Shown one piece after another: positions 15,727 through 24,100 of a stretch of 64,000 nt of DNA; the stretch's first letter is position 1; every line of letters starts with the position of its first letter. The DNA is from Stenotrophomonas rhizophila (lineage in GTDB: Bacteria > Pseudomonadota > Gammaproteobacteria > Xanthomonadales > Xanthomonadaceae): contig NZ_VDQT01000002.1 in assembly GCF_007667275.1 (NCBI RefSeq), positions 310,001 to 374,000 on the forward strand. The letters run 5' to 3'. The translations under genes and the position numbers were made by a program. Below the pieces are notes generated by a model, which worked only from the letters and a program-made list of their open reading frames with translations, did not search any database and was not told the origin of the DNA.

Positions 15727-16005
15727 TCAGTAGTTGCTGCCGCCCATCGCGCCGCCGACGCCCATCACCACCACCAGGATGATGTACAGGGTGATGGCGA
15801 CCACGCCGATGATGGCCGACCACATGGCCCACTTCTTGGCGTTGTTCGACGATTCCTGCGCGCCGGCGATGTCACCGGCAGCGAGCTTGCCGTTGACCTG
15901 CGCGGCGTACACGATCGAGACGATGCCGGCCGGCAGGCAGCAGAACAGGGTGGTCAGGATCGCCCAGACCAGGTTGTTGGGGACTTGCGGGGCAGTGGCG
16001 TTCAT
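15727..16005 (-). CDS. CD225/dispanin-family small membrane protein, copy A
   Basis: The 92-residue protein carries the CD225 pattern: a re-entrant helix VWAILTTLFCCLPAGIVSIVYAAQVN, an AGDIAGAQESSNNAKKWA loop and a second membrane helix. The family includes eukaryotic IFITM proteins; bacterial members are uncharacterised. GGAG lies upstream of the ATG at 16005. Copy B, immediately upstream, shares the same core, so the pair is a tandem duplication. Confidence 0.85.
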   Translation of the reverse strand: MNATAPQVPNNLVWAILTTLFCCLPAGIVSIVYAAQVNGKLAAGDIAGAQESSNNAKKWAMWSAIIGVVAITLYIILVVVMGVGGAMGGSNY

Positions 16006-16048
16006 CGGTGAAGCTCCATTTTCTCGGGTGGGTTGAACAAAGGATGTT

Positions 16049-16339
16049 TCACAGGTCGGAAAGAGCGCCCAGCGCGGCCATGCCGCCGAACAGGCCAAAC
16101 CACGCCAGCAGCAGCACCGGCAGGGCCAGGGCCGACGCCAATGCCCAGCCACCGGCCTTGCGCGATGCATCGTACGCACCGGCCAGGTCGCCCGCCGCGC
16201 GGCGGCCATCGACCTGTGCCGCGTACACGATCGACACCACACCCAACGGCAGGCAGCAGAACAGCGTCGTCAGGATCGCCCAGACCAGATGGTTGGGAAC
16301 GACAACACCCGACGGGGCAGGCGGCGGTAAATGATTCAC
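16049..16339 (-). CDS. CD225/dispanin-family small membrane protein, copy B
   Basis: The 96-residue paralogue of copy A has VWAILTTLFCCLPLGVVSIVYAAQV, an AGDLAGAYDASRKAGGWA loop and a second helix ending GGMAALGALSDL. I chose the GTG at 16339 because an ATGGAG element precedes it exactly as before copy A; an ATG at 16351 is the alternative. It lies 43 bases upstream of copy A. The second helix has diverged much more than the first. Confidence 0.8.
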   Translation of the reverse strand: MNHLPPPAPSGVVVPNHLVWAILTTLFCCLPLGVVSIVYAAQVDGRRAAGDLAGAYDASRKAGGWALASALALPVLLLAWFGLFGGMAALGALSDL

Positions 16340-16538
16340 GTGCGACTCCATTCCATTGGTTGTCTCTTGGCATCTCCCAATGCCGAGTGACATCCCCTAT
16401 GGGCGGTAATCTAACCGATGTTCCTGCCAATGTATGCGTTTACATGACCGCCGCTGGCGCCTTCCGGCGGATGCGGCGGGGACGGAAGGGCGCGCCATCG
16501 ACGCTGTTGGCCGCCCGTTCCGCCAGCTTTTGCCGCTT

Positions 16539-18428
16539 TTACCCGTGATCGCCGCGCAGCGCGCGCACCTGCGCTTCCAGCCCTTCGGCGGTCGCGCTGG
16601 CACCGTCGACCGGCGCCGCGGCGATCACCTCGATGTGGGCGCGCAGGCGGCGCGGCACCCGCATGCGACCCAGCCGGCTGTCGCGCCGGCTCCACATGCT
16701 GGCCCACATGCCGCGCAGCGCCATCGGCACCACCGGCACCGGCCGCCGCTCCAGGATCTTCTCCACCCCGGACTTGAAGGCGGCCATTTCGCCGTCGCGG
16801 GTGAGCGCGCCTTCGGGGAAGATGCAGACCAGTTCGCCTTCGGCCAGCGCGCGGTCCACTTCATCGAACGCGGCCTGCATCAGCGCGGGGTCTTCACGCG
16901 CACCGGCAATCGGAATGGCTTTGGCGGTGCGGAAGATCCAACGCATCACCGGGATGTTGAAGATCTTGTAGTACATGACGAAGCGCACCGGGCGCGGGAT
17001 CGTCGCCGACAGGATCAGCGCGTCCATGTAGCTGACGTGGTTGCACACGATCAGCGCCGCGCCCTCGTCGGGCACATGGGCTTCGATGCCGTGCGGGCGC
17101 AGCCGGTACAGGAAGCGCACCATCACCCAGCTGAGGAAGCGCATCAGGAATTCGGGGACGATGGTGAAGATGTAGATCGCCACCACGGCGTTGGCGATGG
17201 CCAGGGCCAGGAACAGCTGCGGGATGGTCCAGTGCAGGAACTTCTGCGTGGCCAGCGCGATCAGGGCGGCGGCGACGATGAAACCGGAGTTCTGGATGTT
17301 GAGCGCGGCGAACACGCGCGACATTTCCGACTTCGGCGTGCGGCTCTGGATCAGCGCGAACAGCGGCACCACGAAGAAGCCGGTGAACAGGCCGATGCCG
17401 ACCAGATCGATGATGATGCGTACGCTGCCCGGCGCCGCCACGAAGGCGGCCACGCCGAGGCCGGCGGTGGTCGCGGTGCCCGCGCGCGCGAAGTACAGGT
17501 CCAGCATGAAGGCGGTCATGCCGAACGCGCCCAGCGGCACCAGGCCGATTTCAACGGTGCGCCCGGACAGCTTCTCGCACAGCAGCGAGCCCACGCCGGT
17601 GCCGACGGAGAACAGCGCCAGCGCGAAGATGTACAGGGTCGGCTGACCGCCCAGGTTGACCACCGCATAGGTCGGCAGCTGCGAGGTAAGCATGGTGCCG
17701 ACGAACCAGAACCAGGACACGCCGAGGATCGCGTTGGCCACGGCCTTCTGCTTCTTGGCCAGGCGCAGTACCGCGAGCGATTCGGGGATGGGGTTCCAGT
17801 TGATCTTCAGGTCCGGCGCGCCGGCGTCCACCCTGGGAATCATGCGTGCGGTGATGTTGCCGGCAATGGCCAGCGCGATCACCGCCGTTGCGGCCACGAT
17901 CGGGCCATGGCTGCCGGCCAGGGTGAAGATGATGCCGCCGCTGATCATGCCGGTGAGGATCGACATCGAGGTGCCCATTTCGACCAGGCCGTTGCCGCCG
18001 GTGAGTTCTTCGGGCTTGAGTACCGAGGGCAGCACTGAATACTTCACCGGGCCGAACAGGGTCGACTGCAGGCCCGTGCAGAACAGCGCGACCAGCAGGA
18101 CCGGCATGCTCTGGGTGAGGAAGCCGACCGCGGCCAGCGACATGATCGCGATCTCCATCGTGGTGGTGATCACGATCAGGCGCGATTTCTCCAGCTTCTC
18201 GGCGATCTGCCCGGCCAGGGCGGAGAACAGGAAGTAAGGCAGGATGAAGATGGCCGGCGCCAGCGTGGTGTACAGCGACTGCTCGGCCTGGCTGACGCCG
18301 AGGTAGAACAGCAGGCCGATGATGGCCTGGCGGTACACGTTGTCGTTGAACGCACCCAGCGACTGGACGATGAAGAACGGCAGGAAGCGGCGCTGCTTGA
18401 GCAGGGCGAACTGGCTATGGCCGGACAT
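16539..18428 (-). CDS. Lysophospholipid-transporter-like MFS fused to a PlsC-type acyltransferase
   Basis: Residues 1-430 form a 12-helix MFS transporter resembling LplT (FIVQSLGAFNDNVYRQAI, GPVKYSVLPSVLKPEELTGGNGLVE). Residues 440-629 are a 1-acylglycerol-phosphate acyltransferase domain with NHVSYMD (NHx4D, about 462-468) and FPEGALTRDG (about 537). Together they would flip lysophospholipid inward and re-acylate it at the inner membrane. The acyl-ACP synthetase domain found in longer LplT-Aas fusions is absent. AAGGAG lies just before the ATG at 18428. yccS lies upstream in the same direction. Confidence 0.88.
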   Translation of the reverse strand: MSGHSQFALLKQRRFLPFFIVQSLGAFNDNVYRQAIIGLLFYLGVSQAEQSLYTTLAPAIFILPYFLFSALAGQIAEKLEKSRLIVITTTMEIAIMSLAAVGFLTQSMPVLLVALFCTGLQSTLFGPVKYSVLPSVLKPEELTGGNGLVEMGTSMSILTGMISGGIIFTLAGSHGPIVAATAVIALAIAGNITARMIPRVDAGAPDLKINWNPIPESLAVLRLAKKQKAVANAILGVSWFWFVGTMLTSQLPTYAVVNLGGQPTLYIFALALFSVGTGVGSLLCEKLSGRTVEIGLVPLGAFGMTAFMLDLYFARAGTATTAGLGVAAFVAAPGSVRIIIDLVGIGLFTGFFVVPLFALIQSRTPKSEMSRVFAALNIQNSGFIVAAALIALATQKFLHWTIPQLFLALAIANAVVAIYIFTIVPEFLMRFLSWVMVRFLYRLRPHGIEAHVPDEGAALIVCNHVSYMDALILSATIPRPVRFVMYYKIFNIPVMRWIFRTAKAIPIAGAREDPALMQAAFDEVDRALAEGELVCIFPEGALTRDGEMAAFKSGVEKILERRPVPVVPMALRGMWASMWSRRDSRLGRMRVPRRLRAHIEVIAAAPVDGASATAEGLEAQVRALRGDHG

Positions 18429-18479
18429 GGGATCTCCTTGCGAGCCGGCAGCCTACCATTCCGGGGGTCACACCCGACA

Positions 18480-20663
18480 TCAGCGGGGCGGGGACCTGCC
18501 GCCGATTTCATTCGCGGCCGCGCGCAGTCTGGGCAGCAGGCGCAGCATCAGGCCGATCTGGGTGCGGATCAGCTGCAGCTTGGGCGGCATGTCGTCGCTC
18601 AGCTGCTCCAGCTGTTCGGCCAGGGCGCGGTCGCTGTCGTTGCCGTCTTCGGGAACGGGCTCGCGCCGTTCCAGCGCGCCGGCGATCTGCTGCATGGCCT
18701 GCTGCACGCGTTCGCCGCTGGAGCGGGCGAGCGGATCCTGGGCATAGCTGTCGAGCTGGGCACGATGGGCGCCGAGCGCGGAGAGGTGACCCAGCAGGGT
18801 GTTGGACAAGGCCAGGAAACGGAAGCCGGCGTCGAGGTTGCCGCGCACGTGGCCGGGCTCGCGCAGCATGTTGGACAGGGCGGTGGACAGGGCGACGTCT
18901 GCGTTGTGCATGTCGCGGCGCGCGATGCGGTAGGCCAGGTCGTCCTGCATGCCGCTGCCGTACTGGCCGAGCACGGCCTGCAGGTAGCCGGCGCAGCGCT
19001 GCAGCACGCGGGCCATGACCAGGTCGAGGCGGCGGCCCTGCCAGTCGGGCAGGATCAGGAACGCGGCGGCCGCGGCGATGGCGCAGCCGAGCAGCGTGTC
19101 CACCAGGCGCGGCCAGATCAGCAGGAAGCCGTCGCCGATCAGGTTGAAGCAGGTCAGCGCCATGACGGTGATGGCCGCGGAGGCGACCAGGTAGCGGTCG
19201 CTGCGGGTGAAGAAGAACAGCAGGGCCGAGAGCAGGGCGATCAGCAGTTCGATGCGCAGGTCGTGGAACAGCTGCAGCAGCGCCCAGGTGAGGACCAGGC
19301 CGATCAGGGTGCCGGCGATGCGTTGGGCCAGGCGTTGCCGGGTGGCGCCGAAGCTGGGGCGGCAGACGAACACGATGGTAAGCAGCACCCAGGAGCCGTT
19401 CTGGGTGTTGAACAGGCGGATGGCGATGAAGCCGACGATGAGGGCCAGTGCCATGCGCAGGCCGTGGCGGAACAGCACCGAGCCGGGGGTGAGCTGCTGG
19501 CGGATGCGGACGCCCATTTCGCGCAGGGTGTGCGGGTTGGTGTCGCGCAGGCGGGTGTCGACGTTGTCGAGGGTGGATTCGGACCGTGCCGCTTCGGACA
19601 GGCGACGTTCGATGCTTTGCAGGTTCTGCCCGAGCAGGTCGAGCGAGGACAGCAGGCGCTGCCACTGGGGGTTGTGCTGGGCGCGCAGCCAGGCGAGCGA
19701 GTCGGTGAGGTCGGCGGTGGCCTGGCGGGTGCGCTCGCCGTAGTCGAAAGGACGGCGCAGGCGGATGGCGGTGCCGAGACTGGCGCAGGCCTCGCCCTGC
19801 AGCGCGAGCAGGCGCTGGCAGCGGTACAGCACGTCGCTGTGGAAGAAGGCGTCGGTGAGCGCGCCGTAGGGATAGTGGGACGAGCTGGCGCGTTCGTGGA
19901 AGTCCTGCGCCATGTAGTACAGGCGCAGGTACAGGCCGGACTGCACGCCGGGCCGGCCGGAGCGGCCGAAGCGGGCCAGGATCGCGGTCTTGGCGATGTT
20001 GAGGGCTTCGACCACGCGGCGGTTCTGTTCGGCCAAGGCGAGCTGGCGCTTCTGAACGTCGGCGTCGCGGACCGGTTCGAACAGGTCGGCCTTGAGCTGG
20101 AGGTAACGGCCGAGTTCGAGGAAGACGCGGGCGACGCGTTCGCGCACGGGGCGGTTGGCGAACAGCGCGGTCCAGAGGATGGAGAGCAGGCCGTACCAGA
20201 GCGCACCGGCGAGCAGGTGGCTGACCGCGCTGAAGGCCTGGGCGCGGTCGGCGGCACCATGCTGCTCGAGGCCGATCATGGTGTAGATGGCGAGGGTGAC
20301 GGTGGCCTGGGCGATGGAGGCGTAGCGCTCGCCCAATGCGCCGAGCAGGGTCAGGCCGAAGGTGGCCACCGCGAGGGCGGCGATGAACAGCCAGGGCCAG
20401 GCGAACAGTTCGACCACGGCGGCGGCGGCCAGCACGAAGCAGAGCAGGGACAGCGCGACGGACTTGGTGCGGCCCCACCAGTTGTCGTCGGTTTCGGCAA
20501 TGGCGCTGGCGATGATGCCGAGGAACACGCCGGGCAGGGCGGGCAGCTGGTCCAGGTGCCAGCACACGCCCATGGCGACCGACAATGCGATGAACACCCG
20601 CAGGCCATAGCTGGCCTTTTCATGCGCCCAGAGGCGAGTCAGGCGGGATTCTCGGGCGGACAT
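18480..20663 (-). CDS. yccS: YccS-type inner-membrane protein (FUSC family)
   Basis: The 727-residue protein has the duplicated layout of YccS/YhfK proteins: an N-terminal block of about six membrane helices, a soluble helical stretch, a second block (GMRMALALIVGFIAIRLFNT-like, WVLLTIVFVCRPSFGATRQR, GTLIGLVLTWALLQLF) and a C-terminal helical domain. Members resemble aromatic-acid efflux proteins such as AaeB, but the substrate of YccS is unknown. WAHEKASYGLRVFIALS at the start matches the family. Confidence 0.88.
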   Translation of the reverse strand: MSARESRLTRLWAHEKASYGLRVFIALSVAMGVCWHLDQLPALPGVFLGIIASAIAETDDNWWGRTKSVALSLLCFVLAAAAVVELFAWPWLFIAALAVATFGLTLLGALGERYASIAQATVTLAIYTMIGLEQHGAADRAQAFSAVSHLLAGALWYGLLSILWTALFANRPVRERVARVFLELGRYLQLKADLFEPVRDADVQKRQLALAEQNRRVVEALNIAKTAILARFGRSGRPGVQSGLYLRLYYMAQDFHERASSSHYPYGALTDAFFHSDVLYRCQRLLALQGEACASLGTAIRLRRPFDYGERTRQATADLTDSLAWLRAQHNPQWQRLLSSLDLLGQNLQSIERRLSEAARSESTLDNVDTRLRDTNPHTLREMGVRIRQQLTPGSVLFRHGLRMALALIVGFIAIRLFNTQNGSWVLLTIVFVCRPSFGATRQRLAQRIAGTLIGLVLTWALLQLFHDLRIELLIALLSALLFFFTRSDRYLVASAAITVMALTCFNLIGDGFLLIWPRLVDTLLGCAIAAAAAFLILPDWQGRRLDLVMARVLQRCAGYLQAVLGQYGSGMQDDLAYRIARRDMHNADVALSTALSNMLREPGHVRGNLDAGFRFLALSNTLLGHLSALGAHRAQLDSYAQDPLARSSGERVQQAMQQIAGALERREPVPEDGNDSDRALAEQLEQLSDDMPPKLQLIRTQIGLMLRLLPRLRAAANEIGGRSPPR

Positions 20664-20721
20664 GCGGACTCGTGGGGCGGGGGCGCCTCATTATTGCGTC
20701 ATCGCAGTGAAGTCGACATAG

Positions 20722-20744
20722 CCGGTTGGTAGCAGCCCAACCGG
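20722..20744. repeat. Perfect hairpin CCGGTTGG/CCAACCGG
   Basis: Two 8-base arms around a 7-base loop (TAGCAGC) lie between the secreted unknown and yccS. There is no T tract; it may be a remnant REP or an mRNA-stabilising stem. Confidence 0.5.
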
Positions 20745-20757
20745 GCAGACGCGCTGC

Positions 20758-21723
20758 CTAGGGCGCGGCGACCGCAGGCAGCGCCATGCCGGGCAGCGTG
20801 CAGTGCAGGGCGGCTTCCCGGTAGCCGAGGCTGCCGGGGTTGCCCGGCATGCGCGGGACATCCTCGGTTGCCGTGACCGTGGTCTGGAGGTTCCTGCCTT
20901 CCGGACCGATCACCGCCATCAGCCGCGAGAGCAGGGGGCTGCGGTATCCGGCCTCGGGCATCACCAGGCAGGCGCGGACCTTGCGGTCTGCGACGCTGGC
21001 CACGCGGCGTTCGAACGCCTGCGCGAACGCTTCCTCGTCGGCGACGGTTTCCGGCGGCGCCAGCAGGCTGCCTTCGACCTTGTACTGGACCGCGCCCGGC
21101 TCGAACAGGAACACCATCAGATCGCTGCCGGGAAACGCCGCCGTGTCGCCGCAGGACTCCTCGCGGGGCGACGTCGCCAGCGGGTAGGTCACGCCGTCGG
21201 CACCGATCCGCCGTGCCTCCAGGGCGCAGCGGCCGCTGGTGGTGGTCATGGCAAACTCGTAGTCCATGCCGGCGACCGGGATGAACGCCATGCTGAGGCC
21301 TCGTTTGCAGTACGCAGTACTGGTCAGGTAGCTGGCATAGACCGACGCAGGCAGACCGGCAGGCACCGTGATCTCATGGAAGTAGGGCTTGGTACGGCTG
21401 AACATGCCCGTGCTGCCGCTCACCTGGCGTGAGTAGCTGGTGTCTGGCATGCCGATGCGCAGGTTGTCGGGTGCCTTGAGCAGCCCCGGGGCGACCCGGA
21501 TGTCGTGCGACTCGCCGGGCTCGGGGCGCTTGCCGCATTGGCGACGGGTGATCACCGAAACACTGGCGCCGTTGGTACTGAAAACGCGCACCCGGGCGGT
21601 GCCGGTAGCCTGGAGGTCAGGTGCCGTCGTCGCGGGCGCTTCCGCTGCCTCGGCGGCTGCAGGGGTCTGGGCACCTGCAAGGGGGCAGAACAGGGAAAGC
21701 AGCAGAACGGTCTGAAGACGCAT
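20758..21723 (-). CDS. Secreted protein of unknown function
   Basis: The 321-residue product begins with a clear signal peptide (MRLQTVLLLSLFCPLAGA, cleaved before QTPAAA) and an Ala/Thr-rich linker. The mature part contains six or more cysteines (ITRRQCGKRP, STAYCKRGL, TSGRCALE, REESCGDT, VRACLVMPE, ALHCTLPGM), suggesting disulfides and a periplasmic or secreted location. I recognise no domain. It stands alone between yccS and the siderophore receptor. Confidence 0.7.
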   Translation of the reverse strand: MRLQTVLLLSLFCPLAGAQTPAAAEAAEAPATTAPDLQATGTARVRVFSTNGASVSVITRRQCGKRPEPGESHDIRVAPGLLKAPDNLRIGMPDTSYSRQVSGSTGMFSRTKPYFHEITVPAGLPASVYASYLTSTAYCKRGLSMAFIPVAGMDYEFAMTTTSGRCALEARRIGADGVTYPLATSPREESCGDTAAFPGSDLMVFLFEPGAVQYKVEGSLLAPPETVADEEAFAQAFERRVASVADRKVRACLVMPEAGYRSPLLSRLMAVIGPEGRNLQTTVTATEDVPRMPGNPGSLGYREAALHCTLPGMALPAVAAP

Positions 21724-21835
21724 GTAGAAAATCCAACCTCCGTGTCATGAACGCCCTGTCGACCGTGACGCCACGGCAGGGCGGCGCGCAGTATAGCCAA
21801 AGCCCGCACACACCGCCCGTTCCACGCCGACCTGT

Positions 21836-23920
21836 TTACAGGTCGAACCGCACGCTTACCGCGAACGTGCGTGGCAGGCCGACGCCGGCATTCGACCAGT
21901 ACTTCCTGTTGCCCAGGTTCTCCACGCCGGCGCGCCAGGTGAGCGGGTGGCCGCTGACCTGCATGCGGTAGCCGACACCGGCGTTGAACAGGGTGTAATC
22001 GGGCAGTTTGAGGGTGTTGTCCGCGTCGTAGTAGACATCGCCGTAGTAACGCGCCACAGCGTAGACGTCCATGCCGTCGACCCAGGGCAGCTGGTAGTTG
22101 GCGTGCATGACGCCGTTCCAGCGCGCTGCGCCGGTGGTGCGGTTGCCCTGCTGGCTGGCGCTGTCGGGCGAAAGCTTGTCGTAGGTGGGGTCGAGCCAGG
22201 TGACGCCGCCACCCAGGGTGAAGGCGTCGGTCAGGTGCACGGCGCCGCTGGCCTCGACACCTTCGTACAGGGTGATGCCGTCCTGCACCAGCAGCACCCC
22301 GGCCGGGGTGATGCGGTCGATGTTGGCGCCGCGCTCGAGGCGGAAGGCGGCCAGGTTGGCGTTCCAGCGCGCGTACTCCATCTTTGCGCCGATTTCGTAC
22401 TGCCTGCTGATGGTCGGGTCGAGCACGTCGCCGGCATTGATGTAGTCGCTGCCCACCCGGTTGCCCGCTTCGAGCGATTCGACGTAGCTGGCGTACAGCG
22501 TGACCTCCTCGGCCGGCTTGTACATCACCGCATAGGTGGGGGTGACCGGGTAGGTGTGGTAACTGCCCTTGTTCTCGAAGTCGTTGTAGCGCGCGCCCGC
22601 CAGCAGCGACCAGCCGTGGCCGACGTCGACGGTGTCGCTGACGAACACGGCCTGCTGGATGGTCTCGCTGCTACGTGTCAGCACCTGCGAGCCGACCGCG
22701 TCATGGCGCAGGGTCGGCCGCTGGTACAGGTTGCCACGGCCGATGGTGCTCCATTCGTACGGGCGGTCCCAGCCCAGCCCGGTCTGGTGCGAGACGCCCG
22801 CCACCAGCTGGTGCGACAGCGGCCCGGTGTGGAAGCGGCCCTGCACGATCGCCTGGGCCAGCTTCCATTCGCTCTTGCCGCCCAGCTCGTAGACGTTGAC
22901 GTCGTAGTCGCCGTTGACGTCGTCGATGTAGGCGAAGATCTTGTTCACGTCGTTCCACGACGAGGTGTAGCCGTAGCTGAGGCTGGCCTTCCAGTCGTTG
23001 TTGATCTGCCAGTCCAGCGCCGTGGACAGCAGGCTGGAGCGGGTGTCGTAGAAGGTACCGGGGATGGCGTTGTCGACATCACCGGCGATCGGGCGCGGCA
23101 GTCCGGTCAGGCCGATGAAGTAGTACTGTGGCGACTCTTCGCTGAGGTCGCGTTGCTGGAACACGCCATCGAAGGTCCAGGTGAGCGAATCGCCCAGCCG
23201 CGCATCCAGCGACAGCGCGCCGACCTTGCGGTCCACCTCGCCGCCGTTGAAGGTCTCACCCTTCTCCTGGTAGGCGTTGAAGCGGTAGCCGAACATATCC
23301 TCGTTGCCGAAGCGGCCGCCGGCATCGACCTGGCCACTGGCGATGCCCTGCTCGCGCCAGCCGAGCTGCGCGGAGAAGGTGGGGGTATCGGTGGGCTTCT
23401 TCGTGACGTAGTTGATGATGCCGCCGGGCTGGCCGAAGCCGTACATGAAGCCGCCCGGGCCCTTGAGCAGCTCCACCTGCTCCATCACTTCCAGCGGCCA
23501 CTCCGTGCCCCACGAGGACACCTGCAGGCCGTTGACGCGGTAGCTGTCATAGCTCAGGTCGATGCCGCGGTTGCGGATCGGCGAACTCCAGCCACTGGCA
23601 TAGGCGCTGACCTGGGTGACCACCGAGGGATCGGTCAGGAACGCTTCGCCCAGCGACACCACCTGGCGCTGTTCGATGTCTTCGCGGCCGACGACGGAGA
23701 TCGCGAATGGTGTATCGCGTATCGCGCGGTCGCCGAGCGCACCGGTGTCGGCATGGGTGCGCTCGCCGGTGACCCTGATCGCATCCAGTTCGGTAGCCGC
23801 GCGCGTGCGCGTTGCACTGCCGTCAGCGGTGCTCTGGGCGTGGGCCGCACAGGCCAGGGACAACGACAGCGCAAGCAGGGCCGGGCGCAGGGCGCGGCGC
23901 GGAAGGGTAGAGACAGGCAT
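21836..23920 (-). CDS. TonB-dependent siderophore receptor
   Basis: The 694-residue protein has a signal peptide ending AHA-QST, a TonB-box-like LDAIRVTGE, a plug domain (TPFAISVVGREDIEQRQ, NRGIDLSYDSYRVNGLQV, VELLKGPGGFMYGFGQPGGIINYVTKKP) and a 22-strand-type barrel ending SVRFDL. The plug is typical of ferric hydroxamate or similar siderophore receptors; the ligand cannot be read. It has its own promoter with a Fur-box-like element, so it is probably iron-repressed and independent of the efflux operon upstream. It ends in Leu rather than the usual aromatic residue. Confidence 0.9.
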   Translation of the reverse strand: MPVSTLPRRALRPALLALSLSLACAAHAQSTADGSATRTRAATELDAIRVTGERTHADTGALGDRAIRDTPFAISVVGREDIEQRQVVSLGEAFLTDPSVVTQVSAYASGWSSPIRNRGIDLSYDSYRVNGLQVSSWGTEWPLEVMEQVELLKGPGGFMYGFGQPGGIINYVTKKPTDTPTFSAQLGWREQGIASGQVDAGGRFGNEDMFGYRFNAYQEKGETFNGGEVDRKVGALSLDARLGDSLTWTFDGVFQQRDLSEESPQYYFIGLTGLPRPIAGDVDNAIPGTFYDTRSSLLSTALDWQINNDWKASLSYGYTSSWNDVNKIFAYIDDVNGDYDVNVYELGGKSEWKLAQAIVQGRFHTGPLSHQLVAGVSHQTGLGWDRPYEWSTIGRGNLYQRPTLRHDAVGSQVLTRSSETIQQAVFVSDTVDVGHGWSLLAGARYNDFENKGSYHTYPVTPTYAVMYKPAEEVTLYASYVESLEAGNRVGSDYINAGDVLDPTISRQYEIGAKMEYARWNANLAAFRLERGANIDRITPAGVLLVQDGITLYEGVEASGAVHLTDAFTLGGGVTWLDPTYDKLSPDSASQQGNRTTGAARWNGVMHANYQLPWVDGMDVYAVARYYGDVYYDADNTLKLPDYTLFNAGVGYRMQVSGHPLTWRAGVENLGNRKYWSNAGVGLPRTFAVSVRFDL

Positions 23921-24058
23921 CTAGCGGGGGTCCTCTGCGGACAGCAGCACACCGTCCGCGATCAGTTGAAAGCGGAAGAAGAGGGCGTGGCTGAGTCGGG
24001 GCACTGTCCGCAGGAGGCGGAATCAGCGCGGTGCGCGAAGCGCGGCAGGACCGTGGCT

Positions 24059-24094
24059 GATGCGAATTGTTCTCTTTTGAGTGGTCCGCGTCAA
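24059..24094 (-). promoter_or_regulatory. Promoter with Fur-box-like element before the siderophore receptor
   Basis: Read leftward, TTGACG (24094-24089) and AACAAT (24071-24066) are 17 bases apart. GAGAACAATTCGCATC (24074-24059) covers the -10 and resembles a Fur half-site pair. Iron repression of this receptor is inferred. Confidence 0.5.
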
Positions 24095-24100
24095 ATATCG

